Positions 16,252 through 26,350 of a DNA stretch of 64,000 nt are shown here, piece after piece. Location: the NCBI GenBank assembly GCA_965202895.1, contig OZ241901.1:5323276-5387275 (forward strand), given 5' to 3'. The position numbers were made by a program, and so were the translations under genes. The stretch's first letter is position 1. Every line of letters begins with the position of its first letter. Source of the DNA: JAJDXW01 sp965202895. GTDB taxonomy: Bacteria > Pseudomonadota > Gammaproteobacteria > HK1. The notes beneath the pieces were generated by a model. The model was given only the letters and a program-made list of their open reading frames with translations, was not told the origin of the DNA and made no database searches.

Positions 16252-16686
16252 GTGTCAGGGCTTCCCACCGACGCCGGCAGAGGCTACAGGCGGAGGCGCG
16301 TCCGGCGGTTCGGGGCGCGGGTGCGGAGCGCTTCCCTGCATGCCCCGGACCTCCACCCGCACGCCACCCTTCGGCCGCCGCCGGCGGAACGTCTTCTCGT
16401 TCCAGCTCCGGCCCTCGCGCTGGTCGATGACCACCGGATGCTCCGCCTCCCCCGCACCGTGCTCCATGTGCCCCGCGGTCTGCTCCACCCCCTCTCCTCC
16501 AGGGCCTTCGGCGGCGGCGGCTTCGCATCGGCGTGGTTCGAGCTCCGGCGCCGGCATCGCCGGCAGGTGGGCGGTCTCGTCATCCGGGACGACCGTGTGG
16601 TGCGGCACGCCGCGCTCCGCGACTACGAGTGGCCGTGGCGCCGCCTCATGCACCGGGTGACCGCCGGAGGCTCCGTGCCGTGCTGA
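16252..16686 (+). CDS. Hypothetical protein, unrecognised
   Basis: 144 residues, divergent from the AAA ATPase. The first 40 residues are Arg-rich and doubtful. From about residue 45 the composition becomes protein-like (LLVPAPALALVDDHRMLRLP, then FELRRRHRRQVGGLVIRDD, then DYEWPWRRLMHRV) with codons ending mostly in C or G, as in real genes here. No family was recognised. The true start may be a later GTG. An antisense open frame covers the same stretch but reads like a shadow. Confidence 0.3.
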   Translation: MSGLPTDAGRGYRRRRVRRFGARVRSASLHAPDLHPHATLRPPPAERLLVPAPALALVDDHRMLRLPRTVLHVPRGLLHPLSSRAFGGGGFASAWFELRRRHRRQVGGLVIRDDRVVRHAALRDYEWPWRRLMHRVTAGGSVPC

Positions 16687-16892
16687 ACCCGCAGCCGGCT
16701 CAAGTCCCCCGCGGCGGTTTTGCGCTGCGGAATCGGCTTGGCGGACACGCCCTCCCGATCCGGCCGGGCTGGCTGGCGGGATCGGGCCGAAGCGGATCCA
16801 GGGCCGCGAACGGGCCGGGCACGGCGCGTCCCGTGGACCCGACGAATACAATCTCCGGGATTCCCGGAGCGGTCCGGTGCGACAATCGATCC

Positions 16893-18487
16893 ATGCGTTT
16901 CTTCAACACCGAAGGGCCGATGCGCCCGGACGACCACTACGCGATCCCGCCGCTGGAGCGGATGGACGTAGACGAGCTTCTGGACCTGATCCGGGCCGAG
17001 CGCTACTTCGTGCTGCACGCGCCGCGGCAGACCGGCAAGACCTCCGCGCTCATCGCCCTGCGGAACCTCCTGAACAGCGGCGAAGCGGGCGACTTCCGCT
17101 GCGTGGACGTGAACGTCGAGGTCGGCCAGGTGGCGCGCGGCGACACCGCGCGCGGCATCCGCGCCATCCTGAGCAGTCTCGCTCCCGGGCCCGCCTTCTG
17201 GGCGACGACTACCCGCGCGGGGTCTGGCCCGACGTCTTTCGGCAATCCGGTCCCGAAGACGCACTGAAGGACTTGCTGGTCGAGTGGCGCCTGGAGAACC
17301 CGACGCCGCTGGTGCTGCTGGTGGACGAGATCGACTCACTGGTCGGCGATACCCTGCTGTCGGTGCTGCGCCAGCTCCGGGCCGGCTGCGAGCAGCGCCC
17401 CGAGGGCTTCCCGCAGAGCGTGGTGCTGTGCGGGGTGCGGGACATCCGCGACTACCGCATCCGGTCGAGCACCGGCGAGGTCATCGCCGGGGGGAGCCCG
17501 TTCAACGTGGCGGCGAAGTCCCTTCGCCTGGGCGACTTCTCGCAGGCCGAGACGCGGGCGCTGATGGCCCAGCACACCGAGGAGACCGGCCAGCGCTTCT
17601 CGGCGGCGGCGCAAGGCGCGGTGTGGACGCAGACCCGAGACCAGCCCTGGCTGGTGAATGCGCTCCTCGCCGGGGCGTGCTTCGACGACAAGGCGGGGCG
17701 GGACCGCTCGCGCACCATCGAAGAGGACGACGTCTACGCGGCGCGCGAGGAGCTGATCCTCTCGCGGCGCACGCACCTCGACCAGCTCGCGCACAAGCTG
17801 GAGGAGGTGCGGGTGCGGCGGGTCGTCGAGCCCATCCTGAGCGGCGGTGAGGCGCGGCGCCAAGTTCGGGACCTCGAATACCTCCGCGACCTCGGCTTCA
17901 TCGACGGCGGCGAGCCGCCGCGCATGGCGAACCCGATCTGCACGGAGGTGGCGCCGCGCGAGCTGGGCTACATCCTGCAAAGCAGCCTGGGCGTGCACGC
18001 GGCTTGGTACGTGGACGACGATGGGCGGCTGGACCTGACCAAGCTGCTGGCGGCGTTCGGCACCTTCTTCCGCGAGCATTCCGGGCACTGGCTCGGGCGC
18101 TTCTCCGAGTATCCCGAGGCGGCGCCGCAGCTCATCTTGCAGGCGTACCTGCATCGGGTGGTGAACGGGGGCGGCCGCATCGAACGGGAGTACGGTCTCG
18201 GGCGCGGCCGGACGGACCTGCTGGTGCGGTGGCCGCGCGAGGCGGGCCAGCCGTCGGCTCTCTGGGAGCGGTTCGTGGTCGAGTGCAAGGTGCTGCGGGA
18301 TTCGGCCCGGAAGAGCCTCGCCGGCACGATCGAGCGCGGAGCGCTTCGACCGGCAGATCCCCGGCCGCTTCGAGGCCATCGTCGACCAGGACGATGCCCT
18401 GGACGCCCTGAAGGACATCCCCACCGGAGAGGCCAGCACCACGCTCTGCGGGAAGCCTGCCGGGCGCTTGGCGTAGCCGCCGCGTAG
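16893..18487 (+). pseudogene. AAA-ATPase_like/PDDEXK_9-type protein, frameshifted and 3'-truncated
   Basis: The ATG at 16893 begins RFFNTEGPMRPDDHYAIPPL. Walker A-like APRQTGKTSA is near residue 48. Single-base loss near 17195-17199 moves the frame, after which the gene continues with GDDYPRGVWPDVF, Walker B VLLVDEIDSL, sensor-like LCGVRDIRDYRI, and a C-terminal restriction-endonuclease-like part (RTDLLVRW, then FVVECKVL). After AGTIERGA (about 18345) the family sequence stops abruptly and unrelated sequence follows up to the stop at 18487. The family is widespread, function unknown, with an ATPase fused to a PD-(D/E)XK nuclease fold. The truncation point faces a second, inverted copy (18434-18964). 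Confidence 0.75.
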
Positions 18488-18964
18488 CTGCTGCTGCACC
18501 GCGAGGAGCGGTTCGCCTTGCAGCGTGTCGATCTCGTCGATGAGGAGGACGAGCGGCGCCGGGTCGGCCGCCGCCCACTGCGCCAGCGCGTCGCCCAACG
18601 CCTGGTCGGGGCCGGACTTGGCGAGGATGCCGGGCCAGGCTTCGTCCAGGAATCCGTCGCCCAGGGTCGTCTTCGCCCACGAGGCGAGGCTGCCGAGCAC
18701 CGCCCGCATCGCCCGCTCCACGTCGCCGCGGGCCGTGCCGGCGGTCTCGACGGTGGCGTACACGCAGCAGCAGCCCTGCCCGTTCAGCAGGTCGCGGAGC
18801 GCGAGCAGGGCGGACGTCTTGCCGGTCTGGCGGGGGGCGTGCAGCACGAAGTACTTCTTCATCCGGACGAGAAGCAGCACCTCGTCCGGGTCGAAACGCG
18901 CGAGGGGCGGGATGCAGTAATGGTCCGCCGGGCTCACCGGGCCGGCGGTGTTGAAGAAGCGCAC
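18434..18964 (-). pseudogene. Second AAA-ATPase_like copy, truncated, inverted relative to the first
   Basis: It reads from a GTG at 18964: RFFNTAGPVSPADHYCIPPL, APRQTGKTSALLALRD with Walker A, VLLIDEIDTL with Walker B, ending at RPAGFPQSVVL (about 18434). The same point in the plus-strand copy is followed by CGVRDIRDY, so this copy lost its C-terminal two thirds. The two copies are paralogues rather than identical repeats. About 90 bases between the broken ends (18345-18433) encode, on the plus strand, a protein-like fragment (FDRQIPGRFEAIVDQDDALD) that belongs to neither copy, so a third gene was involved in the rearrangement. Confidence 0.7.
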
Positions 18965-19550
18965 GGCTCGGCTCCCCGGCGGCCATCGACGGCGCATCGA
19001 CGCCCCCTGCCGATGGGTTCTTCGCCGTCCGGCGCGAGTATCGCACGACGCCGCTCGCCGCCTCGCGGGAGTCCGGCAGAGCGGCCCGCGGGCGCCCCGT
19101 CTTCGACCTCGGGAGGGTGCGGAGCAGAGGCGGTCTGGCCGGGCGGGACGCTTCCGCTTCCAGGGCGCCCGCCGCTCCGTTCCGAATCGAGCCGGGACCG
19201 AGCCGGGATCGAACCAGGATTGCCCGCGCAAGCCGGCTCCTCTGCGTGAGACGGTTTCGGCCCCAGGATTCCCACCGCTTGATCCCTTGGCGCAACATCG
19301 CTTTACTGCGGCATCATCCGGGGCCGACCGGGAAGGGGGCGGCGACGGGAACGGACGCCCCTGGAGCCTCGAAGCCGTCCGGGGAGTCGGAGGGCGGGCG
19401 GCAAGGACGGGCGCTCCGCCCCCGGAACGCCGCCCCGGCGGTTCCCGTCGCGCGAACCCGCGCACCGGGGCGACGAGAGGCGGCGGAACGCCGCCGCAGA
19501 AGGCGGAACGAGGAACACAGAAGGCAGAACACGGAACGCAGGAGGAAGTC
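18965..19550 (+). other. 586-base intergenic region upstream of the Liv operon
   Basis: No gene recognised. The last 50 bases before the binding-protein gene are a purine-rich, imperfectly repeated stretch (units such as GGCGGAACGAGGAACAC and AGGCAGAACACGGAACG) ending in a GGAGGA ribosome site. The rest is extremely GC-rich with only shadow frames. Confidence 0.4.
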
Positions 19551-20873
19551 ATGCAATACCGAATCGACCGGGCGCTCGCGCCCCTGTTCGCGGCCTTGGC
19601 CATCGGGGCCGCAGCGGCCCTGCCGCCGCCGGCGGCGCACGCCGCGGGCGACCCCGTCAAGGTCGGCTTCATCGGCTCGTTCGCGTCCGACACGGGCCGG
19701 AGCACGCTCCGCGGAGCGGAGATCGCCATCGAGGAGCTGAACGCCGGCGGCGGGGTGCTCGGCGGGCGGATGATCGAGCTGGTCTCGGCCGACACCCGCG
19801 AGGACGTGACCGAAGGCATCAAGGCCTACGAGTACCTGAACGAGGTGGAGAAGGTCGACTTCATCGTCTCCGGCTCGATCGACGACGTCTCCCTCGGGTG
19901 GTTTCCCCGCATGGCGGAGTACCGGACCCCGACCCTCGACACCTGGACCTCGTACATCGGGCTCATCGACAAGGTCGGGGAGGAGTACGAGAAGTACAAG
20001 ATGTACTTCATGAACATCGCGTGCGACTACGCCCTCGGCACCCTGTACGTCGACTTCGGCAAGGACGTCCTCGCGAAGCAGATGGGCTGGAAGTCCACCG
20101 TGATCCTCCAGGAGGACACCGCGTTCGCGGGCGGGGTGCAGGAGTTCATCGCCGAGATCATGGAGGCGGAGGCGGGCATCGAGGTGATCGACACCATCGT
20201 CTACGACACCCAGACCGTGGACTTCGCCCCCATCTACAACAAGGCGGCCGCGCTGAAGCCCGACTTCATGTACCTCATCTCGTCGGTGAACAGCCAGGTG
20301 CCGTCCTCGCAGTACGTCAAGCTCCAGGTGCCGTTGCCGATGACCGGCATCAACGTGGCCGCCCTCGGCCTCGACTTCTGGGACGACACCGGCGGGGCGG
20401 GCGGCGGGATCTCCACCCTGAGCCCGATCCCCGCGGTCGGGATGGAGCTCGACGACGCCTCGAAGGTCTTCGCGGAGAAGTACCGGGCGAAGTACGGCGA
20501 CGAGCGTCCCGTCTTCCCGCACTTCAACGGGTTCAACGCCTATCACGGGGTCAGGAACGCGTTCGCGGCGGCCGAACGGGCGGGCGGCTTCGCGCCCCTC
20601 GACGACTGGGTGCGGGAGATGGAGAACACCGACGTCAAGCTCTACAAGGACGGGGAGCTCTGGCACCGCTACGCGTACTTCAAGCCGGGCGAGATCGAGC
20701 CTCGCACCGGCCGCGAATTCGTCCACAACATCAAGTTCGACCTGACCCCGCCCTACGACGACGGCGCGCCGTCCATGGTGGTGATCCAGTGGTACACGGA
20801 CGGGTCCGCCAAGGTGGTGTACCCGCCGAAGTACGCGAGCGGCGAGTTCTCGGTGCCGCCTTGGGTCCAGTAG
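19551..20873 (+). CDS. Periplasmic substrate-binding protein of a Liv-type (HAAT) ABC transporter
   Basis: 440 residues. The ATG at 19551 follows GGAGGA at 5-base spacing. The first 30 residues are a signal peptide (Arg, then an Ala/Leu-rich core, ending AHAAGD). The mature part starts VKVGFIGSFASDTGRSTLRGAEIAIEEL (residues about 34-61), typical of the branched-chain amino acid/amide/urea family, with EELNAGGGVLGG and later the FNAYHGVRNAFAAAERAG segment. It delivers its ligand to the permeases and ATPases encoded next, 232 bases downstream. The ligand is uncertain: family members bind amino acids, amides, urea or aromatic acids, and nothing here decides between them. Confidence 0.85.
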   Translation: MQYRIDRALAPLFAALAIGAAAALPPPAAHAAGDPVKVGFIGSFASDTGRSTLRGAEIAIEELNAGGGVLGGRMIELVSADTREDVTEGIKAYEYLNEVEKVDFIVSGSIDDVSLGWFPRMAEYRTPTLDTWTSYIGLIDKVGEEYEKYKMYFMNIACDYALGTLYVDFGKDVLAKQMGWKSTVILQEDTAFAGGVQEFIAEIMEAEAGIEVIDTIVYDTQTVDFAPIYNKAAALKPDFMYLISSVNSQVPSSQYVKLQVPLPMTGINVAALGLDFWDDTGGAGGGISTLSPIPAVGMELDDASKVFAEKYRAKYGDERPVFPHFNGFNAYHGVRNAFAAAERAGGFAPLDDWVREMENTDVKLYKDGELWHRYAYFKPGEIEPRTGREFVHNIKFDLTPPYDDGAPSMVVIQWYTDGSAKVVYPPKYASGEFSVPPWVQ

Positions 20874-21105
20874 GAGGCGCGGCCCCGGCAACGCGCGGCG
20901 GGTCACCACCGGGTCCGGGGGCCGAGGCCGGCCCCCGGGCCCTTCCGGCCCCCGCTCGCCCGACCTGCGGCGCCTGCCCGGAACGCCGGCCCGGCCCGGC
21001 GACGCCCGCACTTCCCCGGCCGGGCCGGCCGATCCAGCTGATCCTGCCGGCCCGGCCGCCCCGCTCCGGCCCGCGCCGGTCGGCGGCCGGACCAGGCGAG
21101 CGCCG

Positions 21106-21957
21106 ATGACCAACATCCTCATCCAGGGGCTCGCCCTGAGCGGGCTCTACGCCCTGGTCGCGGTCGGGTTCACCATGATCTTCAGCGTGGGCCGGGTGCT
21201 CAACCTCGCCCACGGCGTCTTCATCATGCTGGGCGGCTACGCCTACTACTCCGCGGTGCAGGTCTTCGGCCTCTCGAAGGGCGCGGGGCTCGTCCTCGCG
21301 GTGCTCGTCGGGGCCGCCTTCGGGGTCCTCACCTGTGCGATCCTCGTCCGCCGCCTCGAGCACAACCCGATCGCGGTCGAGATCTCGACCCTGATCCTCG
21401 CGGTGGTCATGCAGGCGGTGATCGTCCTCGTCTACACCTCGGCCCCGAAGAGCATGTGGCCGATCGTGTCCGGGGTGTTCCGCTACGAGGGGGTGTTCGT
21501 CTCCCACAACCTCCTCGCCGCGATGGCGGTGAGCTGGATCGTGCTCGGGGGGCTCCTCGTGTTCGTGCGCCGCACGCGCCTCGGGCGCGCGCTCCGGGCG
21601 GTCTCGATGGACCGCAAGGGGGCGGTCATCTCGGGGGTCGACCCGCGGCGCATGAGCCTCGCGACCTGGGCGATCTCCGGCGCCCTCGCCGCCCTCGCGG
21701 GCGTCTTCTTCGCGACCTACACCCAGCTCACCCCCGGCATGTGGGTCGCCCCGCTCATCATCGCGGTCGCGGTGGTGGTGGTCGGCGGCATCGGGAGCAT
21801 CGCCGGGAGCCTCGTCGTCGCCCACCTCATCGGATTCATGGAGACGCTCGCCACGACCCTGGTCGCGGCGGAGCTTCGGGGGGTGTTCACGATGGTGCTC
21901 ATCATCGTGGTCCTCGTCATCGCCCCCAAGGGGCTGTTCGGGCGGGAGGAGCTCTAG
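21106..21957 (+). CDS. livH: Liv-type ABC transporter permease, LivH family
   Basis: 283 residues, about eight hydrophobic helices. The N-terminus NILIQGLALSGLYALVAVGFTM and the GRVLNLAHG motif (about residues 29-37) are diagnostic of LivH permeases. It forms the inner-membrane channel as a heterodimer with the LivM protein encoded next. The stop TAG at 21955 is followed one base later by the livM GTG, so the two are co-translated. The name reflects family membership, not proven leucine transport. Confidence 0.9.
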   Translation: MTNILIQGLALSGLYALVAVGFTMIFSVGRVLNLAHGVFIMLGGYAYYSAVQVFGLSKGAGLVLAVLVGAAFGVLTCAILVRRLEHNPIAVEISTLILAVVMQAVIVLVYTSAPKSMWPIVSGVFRYEGVFVSHNLLAAMAVSWIVLGGLLVFVRRTRLGRALRAVSMDRKGAVISGVDPRRMSLATWAISGALAALAGVFFATYTQLTPGMWVAPLIIAVAVVVVGGIGSIAGSLVVAHLIGFMETLATTLVAAELRGVFTMVLIIVVLVIAPKGLFGREEL

Positions 21958-21958
21958 C

Positions 21959-22918
21959 GTGCGGCTCACGAGGCCGCTGCTCGGATGGCTCGCGTTCGGG
22001 GCCGTGATGTGCCTCCTCCCCGCGTTCGTTTCGACCGGCACCGTCCGGATCCTCATCTTCGCGAACTTCCTCGCCATCTTCGCGATGAGCTGGGACGTCA
22101 TCTCCGGGCGGACCGGGTACATCAGCTTCGGCCACCCCTTCCTCATCGGCATCGCGGCCTACACGACCGCCATGCTGACCTACCACCTCGACACGCCGCT
22201 CTGGCTCAGCATCCCGGCGGGGGTGCTCGCGACCCTCGTCGGGGGAACCCTCTTCCTGCTCCCCGCCCTCCGGATCCGCGGCACCTACTTCGCCCTCGTG
22301 ACCCTCGCGTTCATGGAGCTCATGTACCAGTTGACCCAGGTCATCGCCCCGAAGATCACGGGGGGCACCCGGGGGCTCTCCGGCATCCCGTCCCTCGTGT
22401 CCGGCGCGATCCCGAACTACTACCTGACCTTCGGGCTCACGTTCGTGATCGGGTTCGTCCTCTGGTGGGTCCTGCGCACCCGGGTGGGCGCCGCGCTCGC
22501 CGCCCTCCGGATGGACGAGGGGGCGGTCGCCGCCTCCGGGCTCAGCACGATACGGCTCAAGCTGTTCGCCTTCATGACGAGCGCGGCGGTGGCAGGTGTC
22601 GGCGGCGCCTTCTACGTGCACTATCTCGGCTCCATCGCGCCCCGGGGCCTGTTCGACATCAACTTCCTGTTCACGATCCTCGTCGCCGCCCTCCTCGGCG
22701 GCTCGGCGACCATCGCGGGGCCGATCCTCGGCGCGTACTTCCTGACGTTCCTCCTCGAGTACCTGCGGCCCTTCCTGCCCGGCCCCGAGCGCTACGTCAT
22801 CTACGGGACGATCGCGCTCGTGGTCTACGTGCTGGAGCCGCGGGGGCTCCACGCCGTCGTGCACGCCGCGGCGAGGCGGCTGCGCCCTTCGCGCGCGTCC
22901 GGAGCGGCATCGCGATGA
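21959..22918 (+). CDS. livM: Liv-type ABC transporter permease, LivM family
   Basis: 319 residues, polytopic membrane protein. Diagnostic segments are the FAMSWDVISGRTGYISFGHPF motif region (residues about 40-60), the LALRIRGTYFALVTLAF-like stretch and the late LLGGSATIAGPILGA loop. The start is a GTG at 21959, forced by the neighbouring stop and the normal N-terminus. Its TGA overlaps the ATG of the ATPase gene. It is the second half of the transmembrane channel. Confidence 0.9.
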   Translation: MRLTRPLLGWLAFGAVMCLLPAFVSTGTVRILIFANFLAIFAMSWDVISGRTGYISFGHPFLIGIAAYTTAMLTYHLDTPLWLSIPAGVLATLVGGTLFLLPALRIRGTYFALVTLAFMELMYQLTQVIAPKITGGTRGLSGIPSLVSGAIPNYYLTFGLTFVIGFVLWWVLRTRVGAALAALRMDEGAVAASGLSTIRLKLFAFMTSAAVAGVGGAFYVHYLGSIAPRGLFDINFLFTILVAALLGGSATIAGPILGAYFLTFLLEYLRPFLPGPERYVIYGTIALVVYVLEPRGLHAVVHAAARRLRPSRASGAASR

Positions 22919-23661
22919 CCTCGCCGCGCCCTCTCCCCCTGCTCGAGCTCCGGGAGGTGACGAAGCGCTTCGGCGGGCTCGTCGCCCTGGACCGGTTGAG
23001 CGTGCGCGTCGACGAGGGCGAGTCGCTCGGGCTGATCGGCCCGAACGGCGCCGGCAAGACCACCGCGTTCGGGATCCTCATGGGCGAGCAACGGCCCGAC
23101 TCGGGGAGGGTCTTCCTTCGCGGCGAGGACGTGACCCGGACGCCGACCCACCGCCGGGTCGCCCGCGGCATCGCCCGCACCTACCAGATCCCGCGTCCGT
23201 TCGGCGAGATGACGGTGCTCGACAACGTCCGGATCGGCATGATGCCGGACAGCATCCGGCGCCTCGTCGCCGAACGCCCGCCGGAAGGCGCCGACCGGGA
23301 GATCGTCCGGAACGTGGGGTTCGGCGAGCGCGAGGCCGCGATGTACCCGGGGCAGCTCTCGATGGGCGAGCTTCGCAAGCTCGAGCTCGCCCGCACCCTC
23401 GCCACCGGGCCGGAGGTGCTGCTGCTCGACGAGGTGTTCGCGGGGCTGACGCGGGGCGAGATCGCCCAGCTCTCCGGGCTCCTGCTCGAAGAGCGCCGCC
23501 GCGGGATGACCTCGATCATCGTGAGCCACGACCTCCGGTCCCTCTCGCCCCTGGTGGATCGGGTCGTGGTGATGTCGTTCGGCGCGGTGATCGCCGAAGG
23601 CGGGTTCGACGAGGTGCTCGGCAATCCGCTTGTCCGGGAAGCCTACCTCGGGCAGGCTTGA
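22915..23661 (+). CDS. livG: Liv-type ABC transporter ATP-binding protein, LivG family
   Basis: 248 residues. Walker A is GPNGAGKT near residue 41. The ABC signature is the variant LSMGELRKLELARTL. Walker B is VLLLDEVFAGL, with Val where most family members have Pro. The H-loop is SHDL. The ATG overlaps the livM stop. It energises transport together with the LivF-like protein encoded next. The insertion after the Q-loop (ARTYQIPRPFGEMTVLDNV) is typical of LivG. Confidence 0.9.
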   Translation: MTSPRPLPLLELREVTKRFGGLVALDRLSVRVDEGESLGLIGPNGAGKTTAFGILMGEQRPDSGRVFLRGEDVTRTPTHRRVARGIARTYQIPRPFGEMTVLDNVRIGMMPDSIRRLVAERPPEGADREIVRNVGFGEREAAMYPGQLSMGELRKLELARTLATGPEVLLLDEVFAGLTRGEIAQLSGLLLEERRRGMTSIIVSHDLRSLSPLVDRVVVMSFGAVIAEGGFDEVLGNPLVREAYLGQA

Positions 23662-23696
23662 CCCGGGACGGGCTTGGCAGGCCGAGGCGGCATCGA

Positions 23697-24401
23697 ATGG
23701 CGTTTCTGGAGGTCCGCGGCCTCGACGCGTTCTACGGCCGTGCCCGATCCCTGCACGGGGTCACGCTCGACGTGGAGGCGGGCCGCATCGTCGCCGTCAT
23801 CGGCCCGAACGGGGCCGGGAAGTCCACCCTGCTCGACTCGATCCTCGGGCTCGTCCGGACCACCGGCGACATCCGCCTCGACGGGGTCCCGCTCGCCGGG
23901 CGGAGCGCGATGGAGATCGTGCGCCTCGGGGTCGGCTACGCACCGGAGCGCGGGCACCTCTTCCCGTTCATGGGGGTCCGGGACAACCTCCTGGTGGGCG
24001 CCCACACCGCGCCCCGCGACACGGAGCGGAACCTTCGCATGGTCCTCGACCTCTTCCCGGTGCTCGGGGAGCGGCAGAGCCAGGAGACGGCTACGCTGAG
24101 CGGGGGGGAGCGCCAGATGGTCTCCCTCGGCCGTGCCCTCATGTCGAGCCCGCGCCTCCTCGTCGTCGACGAGCCCACCATCGGGCTAGCCCCCAAGGTC
24201 TGCCACGACATCGCGGCGGCCCTGCGCCGGATGAACGAGGAGCTCGGGATCGCGATCCTCATGACCGAGCAGAACGTCAACTTCGCCGCCCGCCTCGCCC
24301 GCGACATCCACGTGCTCGAGACCGGGGAGATCCGTCTCCGCGGGTCCGCGGAGGCGCTGATGAACGACCCCCGCGTCCGCGAGGCGTACTTCGGCCATTG
24401 A
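23697..24401 (+). CDS. livF: Liv-type ABC transporter ATP-binding protein, LivF family
   Basis: 234 residues from the ATG at 23697 (AFLEVRGLDAFYGRARSL). A TTG at 23658 overlapping the livG stop would add 13 residues that do not look like the family, so the ATG is preferred. Walker A is GPNGAGKS, the signature is LSGGERQMVSLGRAL, Walker B is LLVVDEPTIGL, and the C-terminus MTEQNVNFAARLA is characteristic of LivF. It is the last gene of the five-gene transporter operon. Confidence 0.9.
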   Translation: MAFLEVRGLDAFYGRARSLHGVTLDVEAGRIVAVIGPNGAGKSTLLDSILGLVRTTGDIRLDGVPLAGRSAMEIVRLGVGYAPERGHLFPFMGVRDNLLVGAHTAPRDTERNLRMVLDLFPVLGERQSQETATLSGGERQMVSLGRALMSSPRLLVVDEPTIGLAPKVCHDIAAALRRMNEELGIAILMTEQNVNFAARLARDIHVLETGEIRLRGSAEALMNDPRVREAYFGH

Positions 24402-24501
24402 GGCGGGCGCCTCCGGGGCCGGCACGAAGCGAAGGCCGCCTGCGCCCGGGAGGGGCGCGCGCGGGCTGTCCCGCGGCAAATGGGGCCGGGAGGAGAGAGC
24501 C

Positions 24502-26169
24502 ATGTCCGACGACGACTACTACGACCTCGGGACCTACCGCCGGCCGATCACCGCCCGGTCGGAAGAGGCGCAGCGCTGGTTCGACCGGGGGCTCGCTTGG
24601 ACCTACGGCTACAACCACGACGAAGCGGTCGCGTGCTATCGCCGCGCGCTCGACGCCGACCCCGGGTGCGCGATGGCGTGGTGGGGCGTCGCCTACGCGG
24701 CGGGGCCCAACTACAACAAGCCGTGGGAGGCGTTCGACGAGGAGGACGCGGCCCGTTCGCTCGCGGCGGCCCACGAGGCGGCGGCCCGCGCGAGGGAGTG
24801 CTGCGCCCGCGGCGCGACGGAGGCGGAGCGGGCCCTCGTCGGCGCCCTCGAACACCGGTATCCCTCGCGTTCCCCCGCCCCCGACATGAGCCCGTGGAAC
24901 GACGGGTACGCGGGGGCGATGCGGGCCGTCCATGCCCGCCACGGCGACGACCCGGACGTCGCGGCCCTGTTCGCGGAGGCGCTCATGAACCGCACCCCGT
25001 GGGCGCTCTGGGACCTCGAGACGGGCGCGGTCGCGGAAGGGGCGGACACCGCGGAGGCGATCGAGGTCCTCGAGAAGGCCCTGCGGCGGCGCGAGGAGGG
25101 CGCCGAGGCGCCGCATCCGGGGCTCCTCCACATGTACGTCCACCTGATGGAGATGTCGCCCCACCCGGAGCGGGCGCTCGCGGCCGGTGACCGGCTGCGG
25201 GGGCTCGTGCCGGACGCCGGACATCTCCGGCACATGCCGACCCACATCGACGTCCTCTGCGGGGACTACCGGTCGGTCGTCGAGTCGAACCACGCGGCCA
25301 TCGAGGCGGACCGCAAGTTCCTCGCCCGCGAGGGGGCGGGCAACTTCTACTCGCTCTACCGGTGCCACGACTACCACTTCAAGATCTACGGCGCGATGTT
25401 CCTCGGGCGGTACGGCCCCGCGCTCGCCGCCGCGGAGGAGATGATCGCCACCCTTCCCGAGGACCTCCTCACCATGTCCTCGCCGCCGATGGCGGACTGG
25501 CTGGAGGGCTTCGTCCCCATGAAGCAGCACGTGCTCGTCCGGTTCGGGAAGTGGAAGGAGATCGTCTCCCAGGAGCTGCCCGGGGATCGCGAGCTCTTCT
25601 CGGTCACCACCGCGATGATGCGGTACGCGAAGGCGGTGGCCCACTCGGTGCTCGGGGACCTGGACGCGGCCGACCACGAGGCCGCCGGCTTCGGGGAGGC
25701 GCTCGCCCGGGTCCCGGAGAGCCGCTGCGTCTTCAACAACCGGTGCGTCGACGTCCTCGCCGTCGCGGAGGCGATGATGCGGGGGGAGATCGAGTACCGG
25801 CGCGGGCGGTTCGAGGCCGCCTTCGAGCACCTGCGGGCGGCCGTCCGGCTCGATGACGGCCTGCCCTACGACGAGCCCTGGGGGTGGATGCAGCCGACGC
25901 GGCACGCGCTCGCCGCGCTCCTGCTGGAGCAGGGGCGGGTCGAGGAGGCGGCGGCCGTGTACCGGGCGGACCTCGGGTACGACGACACCCTGCGCCGCGC
26001 CTGCCAGCACCCGGACAACGTCTGGAGCCTGCACGGGTACCACGAGTGCCTCGACCGGCTCGGGCGGGCCGGGGAGGCGGCGATCGTGAAGCAGCGCCTC
26101 ACCTTCGCCCTGGCGCGCACCGACGTGCCGATCACCTCTTCGTGCTTCTGCCGCCTCTCGACCCGGTAG
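24502..26169 (+). CDS. Tetratricopeptide-repeat protein
   Basis: 555 residues. It opens with AQRWFDRGLAWTYGYNHDEAVACYRRALDADPGCAMAWWG, a clear TPR unit at about residues 19-58. Several more helix-turn-helix repeats follow, including ALAALLLEQGRVEEAAAVYRADL near the end. There is no signal peptide or membrane helix, so it is probably cytoplasmic. It contains conserved-looking HMPTHIDVLCGDY and CHDYHFKIYGAMFLGRY segments, as in a large uncharacterised TPR family. It lies 100 bases downstream of livF on the same strand and could be co-transcribed, but there is no evidence for a transport role. TPR arrays usually mediate protein contacts. Confidence 0.75.
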   Translation: MSDDDYYDLGTYRRPITARSEEAQRWFDRGLAWTYGYNHDEAVACYRRALDADPGCAMAWWGVAYAAGPNYNKPWEAFDEEDAARSLAAAHEAAARARECCARGATEAERALVGALEHRYPSRSPAPDMSPWNDGYAGAMRAVHARHGDDPDVAALFAEALMNRTPWALWDLETGAVAEGADTAEAIEVLEKALRRREEGAEAPHPGLLHMYVHLMEMSPHPERALAAGDRLRGLVPDAGHLRHMPTHIDVLCGDYRSVVESNHAAIEADRKFLAREGAGNFYSLYRCHDYHFKIYGAMFLGRYGPALAAAEEMIATLPEDLLTMSSPPMADWLEGFVPMKQHVLVRFGKWKEIVSQELPGDRELFSVTTAMMRYAKAVAHSVLGDLDAADHEAAGFGEALARVPESRCVFNNRCVDVLAVAEAMMRGEIEYRRGRFEAAFEHLRAAVRLDDGLPYDEPWGWMQPTRHALAALLLEQGRVEEAAAVYRADLGYDDTLRRACQHPDNVWSLHGYHECLDRLGRAGEAAIVKQRLTFALARTDVPITSSCFCRLSTR

Positions 26170-26350
26170 CCGGACCGGGGGCCCGCCCCGAAACGTTCGG
26201 GTCCGGCGACGTCCGGCACGGCCGTCCCGGCTCTGCCGCGCCCGCCGGTGAGCCATGCCTCGACGCCCCATCCTCCCTCTTCGACCCATCGGGCAAGGCC
26301 GCTTGGAATCCAACGGGATGGAGTTCGCCGCCCCCGAGGAGAGGACGCCC

